From the NCBI GenBank assembly GCA_963971575.1, contig OZ020618.1:3722501-3786500 (forward strand): DNA of 64,000 nucleotides, in the 5' to 3' direction. Below the pieces are notes generated by a model. The model was not told the origin of the DNA. It ran no database searches and saw only the letters and a program-made list of their open reading frames with translations. Made by a program: the position numbers and the translations under genes. The DNA is from Liopterus haemorrhoidalis. Lineage: Eukaryota; Arthropoda; Insecta; Coleoptera; Dytiscidae. Positions 1 to 10,908 of the stretch are shown piece by piece; positions within the stretch are counted from its first letter, which is position 1; each line of letters opens with the position of its first letter.

Positions 1-522
1 AAATACTAAAACATCTAAAAGACATATCCCTCTAAAAATATAAACAAATATGTGCTCCTTGAAAAAAAATATATTTTTTTAAAATTCTGAGTAGGGTGTC
101 AAATGAAAGCCCTTAGTACGTGGATTAACGATCAAAATTTCATTTTTGCAAAATAAATTATTTTGATGCGATTTTTGCCAAAATTGTGCAAAAAAATTTT
201 TGTCCCACACCCTGTAGCCCAGATGGTTTAAACTAAAAATCTGAAAAAATTCTAAGTAATGTACATTGGTGTGAACCGGAATAGTACAACAGGAATTTTT
301 GATCAGATTATGTTTTCGGAAAATAACGCATTTTTTTGTGTTTTAAACTAAAATATGTTAACTATTTAATACGTTGTGTAACATACCTCATCAGTAGCTC
401 TCGTGGCGTGGTTGGATTTGTCGTACGCTTAATAATATAAGAAACTTGCAAACTAGGGTTCGAATCCTGTTGATTTTATTTTTTTTTTGCATTTTTATTT
501 TGTTTAAATTATTTTGTTAAAA

Positions 523-1579
523 TCTACTATTATACTGTACAAGTGTTGGTATGTATGTTCTATTCAACTTCTGGTGTATCTTCATTTTTCCGGTAACACG
601 GAGAGACGAAAATGAACCGCCGTTTTATCCGGGTGATATTTTTTTAGTGCTTAGGCTTAATTTTATTTCGCCAGGGGGTACTGACTAATTTTTATTGATA
701 CAAATCATGCATTTTTTCCTCGAAACCATTTCGAATCAAAGTCACCATTGATCGGCACGGACAGGTTTTATCAGACGATAATTCAAAAATATTCTTAATA
801 CAAGACGGCCGGTCCAGAAAATTTACGACGAGAATCAAAGTGTTAAATGGTAATAATGGTGCGAGATAATATTTTGAGGTATCAGAAAACATTTTTCAAA
901 GAATGTGGGCCATTATTTGAGCATTTTGAGGCAAAAATATGCTTACAAGGTTTCAAAAGGAGACAGTTGTCAAATTGTTTGCATTTTAAAATGGGACGAG
1001 ATTTCTCATTTTGAACGTGTTTCTTGACAGAAGAATACTAATTATGTATTTAAGGTGAAGTAACAATAAAGTTTAAGACATTTGCAGGTCGAATTTCCAT
1101 AAAATAGTGTTAAAAAAGATTTATATATATTAAAAATTTCAGGGTTAATGAAAGTGTTAAGTGGTGATAATGGTTCAATATAGCTTTTTTGACGTGCGAG
1201 ATAATATTTTGAAGCATCGGAAAATATTTTTCAAAGGATCTTGGCCATTATTGGATCATTTTGAGACAAAAATATGCTTACAAGATTTCAAAAGGTGACA
1301 TCTGTCAAATTTTTTTCAATTTAAAATGTGACGAGTTTTCACATTTTGAACGTATTTCTTGACAGAAGAAAACTAATTAAGTATGTAAGGTGAATTAACG
1401 ATAAAACTTAGGACGTTTGCAGGGGGAATTTCCATAAAATAGTGTTAAAAAAAGATGAGCGACGAGTTTTATAATCGACAAGTGCGACAAAATGCCTTAT
1501 TATATTAAAACGAGTCGCGAAGCGACGAGTTTTGACAACGTAGGGGAGAAGACCGGCGTAGCCGGGCTGAGGCCCCTAG
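523..1579 (+). mobile_element. Non-autonomous Helitron, complete ends
   Basis: A 1,057-bp insertion inside family A. It starts with TCTACTATTATACTG right after an A and ends with GGCCCCTAG right before a T. These are the hallmarks of Helitrons: 5' TC, 3' CTRR, insertion between A and T, and no target duplication. A short hairpin, CCGGC-GTA-GCCGG, lies about 13 bases before the 3' CTAG, as expected for the rolling-circle terminator. Removing the insertion restores uninterrupted family A sequence. No Rep/helicase ORF is present, so it must have been mobilised in trans. Its body carries a two-copy tandem repeat and a GC-rich palindromic stretch near 1508-1530. Confidence 0.85.
836..1455. repeat. 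Tandem duplication (~315-bp unit) inside the Helitron
   Basis: Two direct copies, about 836-1115 and 1149-1455, share long blocks. Examples are 'aaaatatgcttacaag' followed by 'tttcaaaagg', the 'ttcttgacagaagaa' block and the 'tttccataaaatagtgttaaa' end. The copies differ by scattered substitutions and small indels, so the duplication is not very recent. No coding potential was seen. Confidence 0.75.
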
Positions 1580-1925
1580 TTCTAGTTATATTTGGCAAAT
1601 GTTGCATTTAATTTTTAAAAGCGTAAATTTAATAACTAGTGGAAAGTGTTGAAATTATAATTTAATTCTATGTTTGACGAAATCAAAGGGCGGTTCTTAT
1701 GATGTAAGCAACCGATGGAAACCATAGGTGCAATTTTCAAAATCTTAATGAACTTTGCTATATAAAAAAAATACTGCATATATTTAGAAACTTAAATAAT
1801 TAGGCATTCGAATTAAATTCATAAAAAAATATTTTGACATAAAATAATCATCGTTCAGTTACTAAATACCTGCCAAACCCAGAAATGTGTGAAAATTCAC
1901 ACTTTACATCAATTTTTGTGAATGC

Positions 1926-2460
1926 CGTTCGGTCTCTACGCAATGCTTGGACAATAAAATTCTACTTTGTTGTTCTTATCATTATGGAAATATATATATA
2001 TTTTTGTGCAGTATGGAGCTCCTCTAAGACTGTTCTTCACCAGGTAATAGGCCATTTTTTCGTTTTGTTGCAAATTTCACAGCAGAGCTATCTTCAAGAT
2101 TACTGTTTGGTCTCTAAGCAAAACTTGGCCAATACAGTTCCACTATGTTGTTCTTATCATTACCCTAATTTTCTTTTGAGCAATTTGGAGCTCCTGTAAG
2201 ACAGTTCTTCTCCAGGTAATAGGCATTTTTTCAGTTTTGTTGCAAATTTCACTGTAGAGCTATCTTCAAGATTACCGTTTGGCCTCTAAGCAAAACTTGG
2301 CCAATACAGTTCCACTATGTTGTTCTTATCATTCCCCTAATTTTCTTTTGAGCAATTTGGAGCTCCTGTAAGAATATTTTTCTCCAGGTAATAGGTAATT
2401 TTTCCGTTTGGTTTCAAATTTTACTCTAGAGGCATCCTCGTGATTGGCATTTAACCCACA
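1926..2460. repeat. ~172-bp tandem repeat, about three copies
   Basis: The block beginning 'aggtaataggc' recurs at about 2042, 2214 and 2387, giving a 171-173 bp period. Each unit holds 'ctctaagcaaaacttggcc', 'atgttgttcttatcatt' and 'caatttggagctcct'. A more diverged upstream unit lies at 1926-2041. The small ORFs across it are repeat read-through and not genes. Confidence 0.8.
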
Positions 2461-3287
2461 ACGGGCAGATACAAAAAAATACATATAAATATATGCCAAT
2501 AAAACAAAAATAATTACATACCTAATCGAATAATAATCTTGTAGAATATACAAAATATACAAAATATACAATATACAAAAATTTGCAATACACAAAAATT
2601 CATAATTGCAAAACTCTAATGAAATAAACATATTAATTGTTAATTGTTTCATAAGTTCAAAAGCAGTCGGTTCAAATGCATAATAGCAGCACATGCGGTT
2701 TAAAGGCGATTTTAAGTGTATATTGGTATGACCATGAGGAATGTAGAACAGTAATGATTTCTAGTGGACCTGAAAGTAACATGGAAGTTTAAATGGCGAA
2801 GAGACACTGGGTGCGTTTTGTTGTGCCAATTCTGGTTTCGGTTTAATCAGAATATGCGTTTTGTTGCGACTGTATTCTCATTCTATTCATTCTACTCATT
2901 CGATGACTCGAGGTCGAACGACTGGAATGGATAAGTGTGGTGGGGATGAAAAGTAATACATATTTGAATTCAGTTGCTTTCATTTGGTTTTTAAATGTAT
3001 TAGAATTAAATTTTGGTATTACTGCTTCAAAATAATTTTTTCTTTTAGGTATTTTCTCATTTTGTGTCCTAAAATTAATATATACCTATATGATTTTAAT
3101 ATAGTATTGTTAAATCTATACTTAAAATGTATGTTCAATTCAATTACTCGTTCTTAAACATTATGTTCTAGAATATTTGCTTCAAATAAAGTTTTCTTAT
3201 TCTGCATTTATTATTTAGATTATCCATTTAGGTGAAATATGTTCGTTATTTGTTCTACAACCATATGACTTAACCTCCATGCAAACG
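2461..3287. other. AT-rich spacer, nothing recognised
   Basis: No credible ORF, RNA gene or terminal inverted repeat was seen. There is a short pyrimidine-rich stretch near 2870-2905, and the rest is simple AT-rich sequence. Confidence 0.5.
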
Positions 3288-4635
3288 TCATTCCATGTTT
3301 ACTCCACGATCAAAATTGTCGTTTTCTTGCGCTTCAATTCTAGTGTTTCTAACCAGCCACCTACCAAACGCACCCATTGGATCGTCAATAGAATTGCGCA
3401 ACATTTTACTTAGATAATTCACTGAGTAAATTTTGCGGCAACTAGTTAGGGAGTAGGTAGAAAATATGCTCAGGAGCGTTTCGTATGATAGTTCCCTAGG
3501 TGGATAATATCCCATAACTTTATAATAAATATATTTAAGAAAACGACGTTGTACTCTTTCTAATGCATTAAGTGGGAAACAGAATGCACCGAGTTCTACG
3601 ATGCGTTAACGGCGTACGTACGGCGATATCTGTCAGAAGAAAGTTAAAACCAAGCTGTCGTACTCGTACAAGCTGTTAAGTGCACAGAATGAACAACGTC
3701 CTCCGGCGTTCGACCGCCGTTGATACTGAATGTTCGTCAACTTCCAACTTTTGACGCTGTTGAACGTTGACGCAGAACACCTAACCTCAGTTTTTACTGA
3801 ATAATAAAGTTTTTGTATGTATAAATAACTTGCATACAACATAAATAACATCACGCACAAGTCTTCATCATCCATTATACTTTTAATAAAAGAAAGCGCA
3901 CGTATAAACACAGATATAGGTTGTCAAGTGACACTTGACGGCGTTAAAAATTATTGCATTGTGTGCAGGCGAAAATTCTCAACGGCGCTAACGCAACGTT
4001 GTCGCAAATGACGCCGCGCTGACGCCGTAGCGCGCTGTGCATTCTGTTCCAGGCTTTAATATGACAATCATAGAGAGGCTTCCAAACAATAGAGTAATAG
4101 TCGAGTTTTGAACGCACAATTGCGTAGTAAAATATAAAAATGGCATTTAAGTTAATGAAAGTGTGAGTATTGCGAATTATAAAACCGAGCATTTTTATTG
4201 CTGAAGAACAGATATTATCTTAGTGCAAGTTGAATGTTAATTTTTGGTCAAAAGTAACACCGAGGTCCCGAATCGTATTACAACGCGATTTTGGTTCAAA
4301 ATGGAGTATACAAAAGAAGTGGGATTGAGTTTCCGAGTAAATGATAAAATTTTACATTCATTTAAAATTAAATTAAGTTTGTTAGTCATACACCAGTTAC
4401 TAAGAATGTTTAAGTCCGATTTAAGTTCGCAATCCTTTCTCGAGTTAATTGATCTGAAAATTTTTAAGTCGTCAGCAAAAAGTAGGTGGTCACTGGTAAA
4501 TAGTTCACTGATATCATTAATAAATAACAAAAAAAGTAGCGGTCCTAGGTTTGAGCCCTGTGATACCCCGGAAGTTATTGGAAAAGTATTGAGACCGCGT
4601 AAGCTTACATAGAGAGCTATTAACAGTGTTTTACT
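3288..4635 (-). pseudogene. LINE reverse-transcriptase relic (Jockey/CR1-like), interrupted
   Basis: Minus-strand remains of a non-LTR retrotransposon polymerase. From about 4605 down to 4237 the frame shows the RT block SQGSNLGPLLFLLFINDIS and then the catalytic motif FADD (FADDLKIF), followed by a 'NWCMTNKLNL' thumb-type segment. Further down, 4192-4060 gives LGFIIRNTHTFINLN and LDYYSIVWKP. The C-terminal tail resumes at 3575-3288 (ERVQRRFLKY, MGYYPPRELSYETLL, LSKMLRNS). A MITE at 3572-4052 splits the frame and a shift separates the two RT pieces, so it is inactive. The 5' part (endonuclease, ORF1) is absent. Confidence 0.8.
3572..4052. mobile_element. GC-rich MITE inserted in the LINE relic
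   Basis: About 480 bp, unusually GC-rich for this window, bounded by inverted ends that share GGRAACAGAATGCAC (left 3574-3588, right reverse complement ending at 4050). Subterminal regions are full of ACGGCGT/ACGCCG-type short repeats in both orientations. The flanks show an imperfect duplication, GCATTAA on the left and GCTTTAA on the right, both belonging to the interrupted LINE codons (HIKA/NALERVQ). This fits a hAT-like element with a 7-8 bp target duplication. No transposase is encoded. Confidence 0.7.
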
Positions 4636-5330
4636 GTTTTTTTCTGGTGTAAATCCACCTTAATCCCGACTAAGTTGAAAGATGACAATAATGCGATCAT
4701 CTTACTAAGCTAAAAAGTTATAAACCACTTAACACCAGACTTACTAAGGTTCTAAAAGATTAAAATTCATTAGCTTAATATCAAAGGTTTTTTACATTCT
4801 TCTACCTTTCTTTTATTTTACGAACAATTAAGCATTTTATTCCCCCATAATTATATCATTCCTCATTTAGGCTTAGAAATAAAGCAGAAGTAAAAAAAAG
4901 TCTCTTAGAAAATTTATCTGCGTACGATTTTAATTACATCTGTATACAAAACACAAAAGCAAAACGGAGGACAACATTAACAATTTATCATAATTATTGC
5001 AGTTAACACGGTCTGGTCTGGCGTGGCCCTCGCGTTGAACAAACACCATTAATAAAAGTGCTAAGACAGCTGCTGAAACAATGAGTTGATAACAGCTACA
5101 TCAACCATGTGAACAGCTACTTTCAAACAAAAGATAATTGCTAATTAACAACAGCTATTACGAAAAATTTGTATTTTACGACCGCATTTCTTTTGATTTC
5201 ACGCTTACAGGATAACGGATGAATTAAAAAACATTAGTCTATAACACAAATGACAAGCAGACGAATACAATGACATATGAGGGCAATAAAACAGGACAGA
5301 ATTGTAGGATCCATTTAATAGCTGCTTCAC
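4636..5330. other. AT-rich spacer, nothing recognised
   Basis: No supported gene or repeat boundary was found between the LINE relic and the hAT MITE at 5331. Confidence 0.45.
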
Positions 5331-5491
5331 CAGAGGCGAATTAAGCGGTGGGCGGACTGGGCGGCCACCCGGGGCTCACGAGGCCGGGGGGCCTACCAAA
5401 GTTTACATACAAATATTTCCATTCTATTTAAAAGAGAGGGCCAATTTTAATTTTACCACCAAGGGCCCCCAAGCAACTTAATTCGCCAGCG
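5331..5491. mobile_element. hAT-type MITE, copy 1
   Basis: A 161-bp GC-rich element that starts CAGAGGCGAATTAAG and ends CTTAATTCGCCAGCG, flanked by the exact 8-bp duplication TGCTTCAC (5323-5330 and 5492-5499). An 8-bp target duplication with a CAGNGGCG-type end is characteristic of hAT non-autonomous elements. A second copy is at 41151-41314 in reverse orientation. Confidence 0.85.
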
Positions 5492-5682
5492 TGCTTCACA
5501 ACGGTGTGGTAGCTGTTGGATGTCGTTTCTCCATTGCAGTTTAACTCTAAAGCTACGTTCAAAGCTCTAAAATTAATAGACTATACGTTATGAATTGTTC
5601 ACTGTTTATTGTCACCATACTCGAAGGAGCGATTCAAAAATATTTGGTATAAAGTTATCCCGAAGAACATAATCTGGAAATA

Positions 5683-5990
5683 CGAGGTGTGTGAATTAAC
5701 TAACAGAACTGGCAACATAGCGTTTGATTTGGCAACATTTGGACGCGGGACTTAAAGGGATGGCAGGTGAACATGTGATACGCCTTCATTGCGAGTTTGA
5801 ACTCGCTACAGTAATTTTGTTGTCCATAGCAATTTTTTTCGTGAAACTGTTTTTTCTAGTGCGTTCTAAAAATGAGTGACATTCATTCGAGCAACGGTGT
5901 GCTATCAGGTTTTGCTTTAGACTTGGGCACAGTGCAACGGAAACTTTTGCAAAACTTCAGCAGGCCTACGGACCCACTTTGGGGATCCCT
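5683..5990 (+). pseudogene. Mariner 5' fragment
   Basis: The TIR CGAGGTGTGTGAATTAACT follows a TA at 5681-5682 and matches the ends of the element at 43924-45142. The start of a transposase frame follows (MSDIHSSNGVLSGFALDLGT at 5871 on). It matches the N-terminal region that the 44.9-kb copy carries in reverse (FAKLQQAYGDS-type). Homology stops near 5990, so this is a truncated end with no catalytic domain. Confidence 0.7.
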
Positions 5991-6950
5991 GAAGTAACCT
6001 ATCATTTTTCATTTACAGATTTTTTTTTAACTTTTTCAAGTGGTATACTACAAACAAGTGAGGTGAAGCTTATTGGTCATTTCAATGGTACAAATTACAC
6101 CTAAATCCAACCGTACCTTTGTAAAATTCTTTGTAAAAAATGTATATGACAGTTTAGTCGTCACCTTAATCCTTGGTCCATTTAGCGTGAGTTAATATTC
6201 TGTCCCTAATTATCCTCGTAATGAGAAGGATGGTAAACCGCGCTTTTTAAATTTCGTCGCCTTTTTTCCGTCTGGACATTTGCATAAAAGCAGACATTGC
6301 AGAGTACATTTGATATAGGACATAGAGAGGTAGGAGGATCGGATTATATACGGGCTTACGTGAGTCAGACCCTTTGTTTCGCTTTACCTCTATCACTGAA
6401 TCGAAAACAGTGCCGTACAGCTAAAGGAGAAATATTACATAAAAATCTCAGATTTTTATTTTATTAAGTATTATATCTTTGATACCAATATATATATTGA
6501 GAAGAGACATGCTCGAATTCGCTAACTGGTGGCCAAATTATTGTACTAAATTCTGCAGTATAATTTGAACTTATTGGGGGAAGCCGGGTCATAACGGGCT
6601 CCCAGGGTATAACGGGCTCCCCTCTTTTTGGCTGTTAGAGCTGAATGATCTTTATATCATACAATAATAATTAGCAAGTGTCTGTATGTACTATCGGTAA
6701 CATTGTGAGGTCAATTTTTCGTAAGGTTTTCGTGATTGGCTAGCTGTGGACACCTTGTTTCTTGATTGGCTGACAGGTGACACACTCTCGCGTGATTGGG
6801 TGACTGATGATATCCTGTCCCGTGATTCGCTGACCGACGATGAAATTATACGTTAAAAAATAAAACCAAAACACATACAAAGAATTGAAATTTTTATATT
6901 ATAAATCCGTCATTGTTGACGGGTAATAACCTAGTTTATAAATAATAATG
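5991..6950. other. Spacer with short direct repeats
   Basis: No ORF of note. Around 6580-6620 there is a repeated 'ataacgggctccc' motif. At 6720-6840 a loosely repeated 'gtgattggctgac' sentence occurs about four times (6730, 6763, 6795, 6823), suggesting a decayed short tandem array. Nothing else was identified. Confidence 0.45.
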
Positions 6951-7924
6951 TAAAATAACACTGGTCAACAAATTTAAACTTTGTTTTTGCTGACTTAGAT
7001 CTGATACTTGTTTTTAACTAATTTTGGAGTGCTGATTTCAAAAATGTTAACAGTTCCTGCCTATCACGTCAAATTTTTGTTCTATCGTATTTTCACTTTT
7101 TTCACCTTTTCACGTTTTGATATACGTCTAGTTTAATTTCAACTTCGCTCTTGTTGTCCAATATATTTCGTAGGAACGCCTTACATGCAGGTACTTGTTA
7201 TAGACCTTTTACCAACGGCGGGGATTGCAAGGTCAAGGGTAAGAATGCATGGCAGTCTTTCGTGGCGCTCATCAAAAATTTTCTCGGGAATAAAGAAATC
7301 GAAAACTATGTGGAGGTCTTTGAAAATTTGATTGAAAATTATCATCATCTGGGGTGCAACATGAGCGTGAAACTTCATTTTTTAAACAGTCATCTTGACA
7401 AATTTCCTGTCAATCTTGGAGATGTTAGTGATGAACAGGGTGAACGTTTCCATCAGGATTTAAAAGAGATGGAGAGACGTTATCAAGGAAGGTGGGATAC
7501 TCACATGATGGCTGACTACTGTTGGAGTATTAAAAGAGATTTATCGGGAATGGTGCACTCCAGAAGATCTTACAAACAACCATTTAATCCTTAAATTATT
7601 TTGTATTCTTATTTTAACACTCCAATGCATTAAAATGTAATTAAAACTGTTCTCATTTTCTTTCTTTCACTATAAATAAAATTTTAAGAATATTTTCTAA
7701 TTATTTACTCCTTATTGTTCTCCAAATTTGTACCAATTACAGTATCGACGTCTAAAATTAAACGATAGAAGCATTATTTGGCCGAAAATATGTATTTGTT
7801 GTAGAGCAAAAATCTGATATGATACGCAAAAACTGGTGATATTTGAGTTCAGCAGCACCAAATTAGTAAGAAACAAGTCTTAGATGTAAGTCAGCAAAAA
7901 TTGTGTTGACCAGTGTTATTTTAT
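6951..7924 (+). mobile_element. Long-TIR DNA transposon relic carrying a 147-aa ORF
   Basis: The ends are inverted copies of about 75 bp. The left end starts TAAAATAACACTGGTCAACA, and the right end (7845-7924) reads as the reverse complement of TAAAATAACACTGGTCAACA plus the 'TTTTTGCTGACTTA' block. The superfamily cannot be fixed by eye because the target duplication is ambiguous. The only ORF inside is the one at 7151-7594. Confidence 0.75.
7151..7594 (+). CDS. Transposon-derived protein fragment (147 aa)
   Basis: An intact but short frame lying entirely between the two long inverted ends at 6951-7924, so it belongs to that element. Its middle contains a block I recognise as dispersed in many arthropod genomes: NMSVKLHFLNSHLDKFP, then SDEQGERFHQD, then MERRYQGRWDTHMMADYCW. 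I cannot name the superfamily. It looks like the C-terminal end of a larger replicase or transposase-type protein, because no DNA-binding or DDE-type motif is visible and the start region reads through non-conserved sequence. It may be a leftover of internal deletion. It is unlikely to be a host gene. Confidence 0.55.
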   Translation: MLSNIFRRNALHAGTCYRPFTNGGDCKVKGKNAWQSFVALIKNFLGNKEIENYVEVFENLIENYHHLGCNMSVKLHFLNSHLDKFPVNLGDVSDEQGERFHQDLKEMERRYQGRWDTHMMADYCWSIKRDLSGMVHSRRSYKQPFNP

Positions 7925-8690
7925 TATCCTCCGCTCCTCACTCAAGTATCTATTGCAACTAAATCCTTCAAGAGAGTTTCACTAACTGATAAACTGGTAC
8001 TTAATGTGGGATTTAAAACTTATAAAAATAGTCGGTATTAATCCTTAAACAATGAAGTAAGTCCTGAAAAATCCTTGGTACGCCTATTATTCAAGCACGT
8101 TCGATTCGCCCCCATGTTAAAAGAAAGAGGCAGGATGGCTGTAAACAAGGAGAGGTATAGAGGCTCCAACTACAGTCTGTAATGGTGCGGAACAAATCCG
8201 GCTCCAGCGACTTTTATCATCGTGTCAACACCAGTTGCAGGCCGCAATATACACACAACTACCATTGCATGATTTTTCATTCTTTACCATTCTCTCTGTT
8301 TCTGAATAATTTCACTATACCCAAACAGCTGACTACATCAAAATTATATTTACTTTTTTAATTATAAAAAAAAATTAAATACCATTATGTTGATTTTTTG
8401 TGATGTATTTCGGGTTTACGTTAATTTGGGATTTAATTTTTTTTTATAAAAGAGAGTAAATATTAATATAAGAAATAGCTGGGATGAGTAAAGGAAGATA
8501 AGGATAATTTAGAAAAGAAAAGATGCACAAAAGAAAATTAAATTGCTAATTTTTGGAATAAGAAAATTTCGCAAATATGTGAACAATAAAAGGATCTTTA
8601 TAATTATTGTAAAATGCTTTTAAAGGACAAAACCTGGACGTTTTTTTATCACTCAAATTATATCTACTTATTTTTACGTACTATATGTTT
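7925..8690. other. AT-rich spacer
   Basis: No gene, RNA or element boundary was recognised. Long A/T runs occur at 8366-8400 and 8440-8470. Confidence 0.45.
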
Positions 8691-8715
8691 CATTTTTACC
8701 GATCGCCAACATATA

Positions 8716-9279
8716 ATGGGTGTTTTTTTTAGAGGTATAGAACTTTAAATTGCAATAAAACAACGATGGATTATTCGATTGACATGAATTTTTTTTTATT
8801 CGAAAGATAATCTTGTGGCATTACATTTTAAATATGATTTCTGGCATATGACCGCCACGGCTGGCTCGGATGTAGTCCAATCTGGACGTCCAATTTTCGA
8901 TGACTTTTTCCAACATTTGTGGCCGTATATCGGCAATAACACGGCGAATGTTGTCTTCCAAATGGTCAAGCGTTTGTGGCATATCCGCATAGACCAATGA
9001 CTTTACATAGCCCCACAGAAAGTAGTCCAGCGGTGTTAAATCACAAGATCTTGGAGGCCAATTCACAGGTCCAAAACATGAAATTAGGCGGTCACCAAAC
9101 GTGTCTTTCAATAAATCGATTGTGGCACGAGCTGTGTGACATGTTGCGCCGTCTTGTTGGTATGATTTAATGTAATGCCACAAGATTATCTTTCGAATAA
9201 AAAAAAATTCATGTCAATCGAATAATCCATCGTTGTTTTATTGCAATTTAAAGTTCTATACCTCTAAAAAAACACCCGT
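8716..9279 (-). mobile_element. DD41D Tc1/mariner deletion derivative
   Basis: A 564-bp element inserted at a TA inside family B. Its two ends are inverted copies of roughly 108 bp (8716-8823 and 9172-9279) starting ATGGGTGTTTTTTTTAGAGG/ACGGGTG. On the minus strand the centre encodes the C-terminal catalytic part of a transposase: QQDGATCHTAR carries the second catalytic Asp, and WPPRSCDLTPLDYFLWG carries the third, 41 residues later. DD41D spacing is that of the gambol/rosa-type lineage. The HTH domain and first Asp have been deleted, so it cannot move itself. Confidence 0.85.
8821..9168 (-). pseudogene. C-terminal DD41D transposase fragment
   Basis: The frame runs from the TIR into SYQQDGATCHTARATIDLL, then FGPVNWPPRSCDLTPLDYF, LWGYVKSLVYADMPQTLDHL, and ends RGGHMPEIIFKM, which matches the usual transposase C-terminus (…GHLNDIIF-type). 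The upstream methionine belongs to the repeat and not to the protein. Residues from the catalytic core onward look undamaged, but about two thirds of the protein is missing. Confidence 0.8.
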
Positions 9280-9397
9280 TATAAGGGAGGTATTGTGATC
9301 ATACCGATTTTAACACTTCGAGATTTCGATGGATCTCCACGAATTGAGGCCCCTACATAACGTTTTGACTATTTTTAGCATGATGTCTGTCGGTGTA

Positions 9398-9412
9398 TCA
9401 GTCTGTCTGTCC

Positions 9413-9452
<40 letters not shown>
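9398..9452. repeat. (GTCT)n microsatellite in family B
   Basis: An almost perfect GTCT tract. Equivalent tracts lie at the same internal position of the other family B copies, so it is part of the element and not an independent microsatellite. The Cys-rich ORF over it is an artefact of the tract. Confidence 0.85.
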
Positions 9453-9454
<2 letters not shown>

Positions 9455-9650
9455 TTGTTCGTGTATACGTGCAGGCCAAATTCAGCTAAAAGGATTTTTA
9501 TAAAACTTCATATTTAAGCTTTTGACATCAATGGCACGAGTTGATCAACTTTTGGTAAAAATCGGTTAACTAGAAATGGGAGTTTACTCATGTTGGTTTT
9601 AAGATTTTTGCGAAAATTTCACAACAGAGAAATATTTCTAAAAAAATTAT

Positions 9651-10028
9651 TTTCTTCAAGGACGACATTTAATTGTTTAAAAATAAGATTTTAACATAGA
9701 ACTCCACAAAAATCTTTTAGTAATTTCATTAATTAAATATTTAACTTTGTCATTTTCTCTTTCTTAAACACGAAAATCCCTTATTTGACAATTTAAATGT
9801 GTAAATACACCTTATAGTGTACACTAGGTATAGCAATTTTCTCCAATTTTATGTATGGGCACGTACGAAGGTTTGCTAAGGCGACGATAACAACTACACT
9901 GGAAAATTAATGCTGTTTCACTTGATTAGCCTTTATCATCAAAGTTCCCGCTATAATTGTACTCACACACATCTATCATTAACTTTGTCTTATAGTTTAT
10001 ATCTATTCGCAATAGTTAGGAGAAAAAA
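9651..10028. other. Spacer, nothing recognised
   Basis: AT-rich sequence with no supported feature. Confidence 0.4.
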
Positions 10029-10908
10029 ATGATGTGAAGTGTGAATTTTCACACATTTCAAGGTTTCGCAGGTATTTAGTAAGTGAATGATGATTATTTG
10101 GGATGCCGAAATAAATTTTATGTTATTATTATTTTTTTGTTAATTTTAATTCGAATGCCTAATACCATTATTTAGGTTTCTAAATATGTGCAGTATTTTT
10201 TTTATATATATATATATAGCAAAGTTCATTAAGATTTTGAAAATTGCGGCTATGGCTTCCATTGGTTGTTTTAGGTCATAACTCAGCCCCTCTGATTTCG
10301 TGTATTCAATTTCAAGAATTTCCACTGGTTATTAAATTTAAGTTTTTAAAAATTAAATGCAACATTTGCCCAAATATGACTAGAATTTTGAAAAAAAAAA
10401 TAAAAATAAAAATGCAAAAAAACAGAAAAATTAAAAATGTCTCGAGACCGGAGCGAACTTTAGTTTGCAAATTAGACCGCGAGCATGCTAACCATTACAC
10501 TAACAAAGCATGCTGGTTTATTGTGTTACATAAATTATTAAATATTTTGCATGGTCAAGCAAAAAACACAAAAAATGCGTCATTTTCCGAAAACATAATC
10601 CGATCAAAAATTCCTGTTGTACTATTCTGGTTCACACAAATGTACATTACTTAGAATTTTTTCAGATTTTTATTTTAAACCATCGTGTGGGACAATTTTT
10701 TTTGCACAATTTTGGCAAAAATCGCTTCAAAATAATTTATTTTGCGAAAATAAAATTTTGATCGTTAATCCACGTACTAAAGGCCTTCATTTCATACCCT
10801 AATAAGAATTAAAAAAAAATTTTTTTTTTCGATGGGCAGATATTTGTTTATATTTTTGGGGGATATATTTTTTAGATGTTTTAGTATTTTTCATATGTGC
10901 GGATCAAA

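Larger units (their letters stand above)
1..1918 (-). mobile_element. Family A repeat (Helitron-like/DINE-like), copy 1, interrupted
   Basis: Minus-strand copy of the commonest repeat in the window, cut by the window edge at base 1 and split by the Helitron at 523-1579. The two halves (1-522 and 1580-1918) continue each other when compared with the copies at 17593-18660 and 50571-51555. The outer end, near 1886-1905, carries a hairpin-like block reading GTGTGAAAATTCACAC, which recurs at 10035, 22413, 45905 and 52735. The segment at 376-475 looks tRNA-derived: TGGCGTGGTTGG resembles a box A and GGTTCGAATCC a box B. No protein is encoded. The closest known design is the Drosophila DINE-1/mini-me class, which also joins a (TA)n tract and a (GTCY)n tract. 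That parallel is an inference. Confidence 0.75.
8691..9650 (+). mobile_element. Family B repeat, copy 1 (split by a Tc1/mariner element)
   Basis: The left end, TTTTTACCGATCGCCAACATAT, is followed after the nested element by 'aagggaggtattgtgatcat', the 'tggatctccacgaattgagg' block, a (GTCT)n tract at 9398-9452 and the 'ttgacatcaatggcacgagt' block. These match the copies at 54207-54978 (plus) and 37973-38605 (minus). Similarity fades beyond about 9650, so the right end (GGCGGTCGGT) is missing. Confidence 0.75.

Noticed and set aside
3633..3911. 92-aa ORF inside the GC-rich MITE
   Set aside because: It lies wholly inside a non-autonomous element and has no known domain.
9329..9517. Cys-rich repeat protein (SVCLSVCLSV...) over the GTCT tracts, also at 11853-12086, 18408-18641 and 38415-38609
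   Set aside because: The frames only translate tetranucleotide microsatellites of families A and B and have no coding support outside the tract.
10832..10908. N-terminal 26 residues (MGRYLFIFLG...) as part of the RT protein
   Set aside because: They are translated from the family A target before the LINE's 5' junction.
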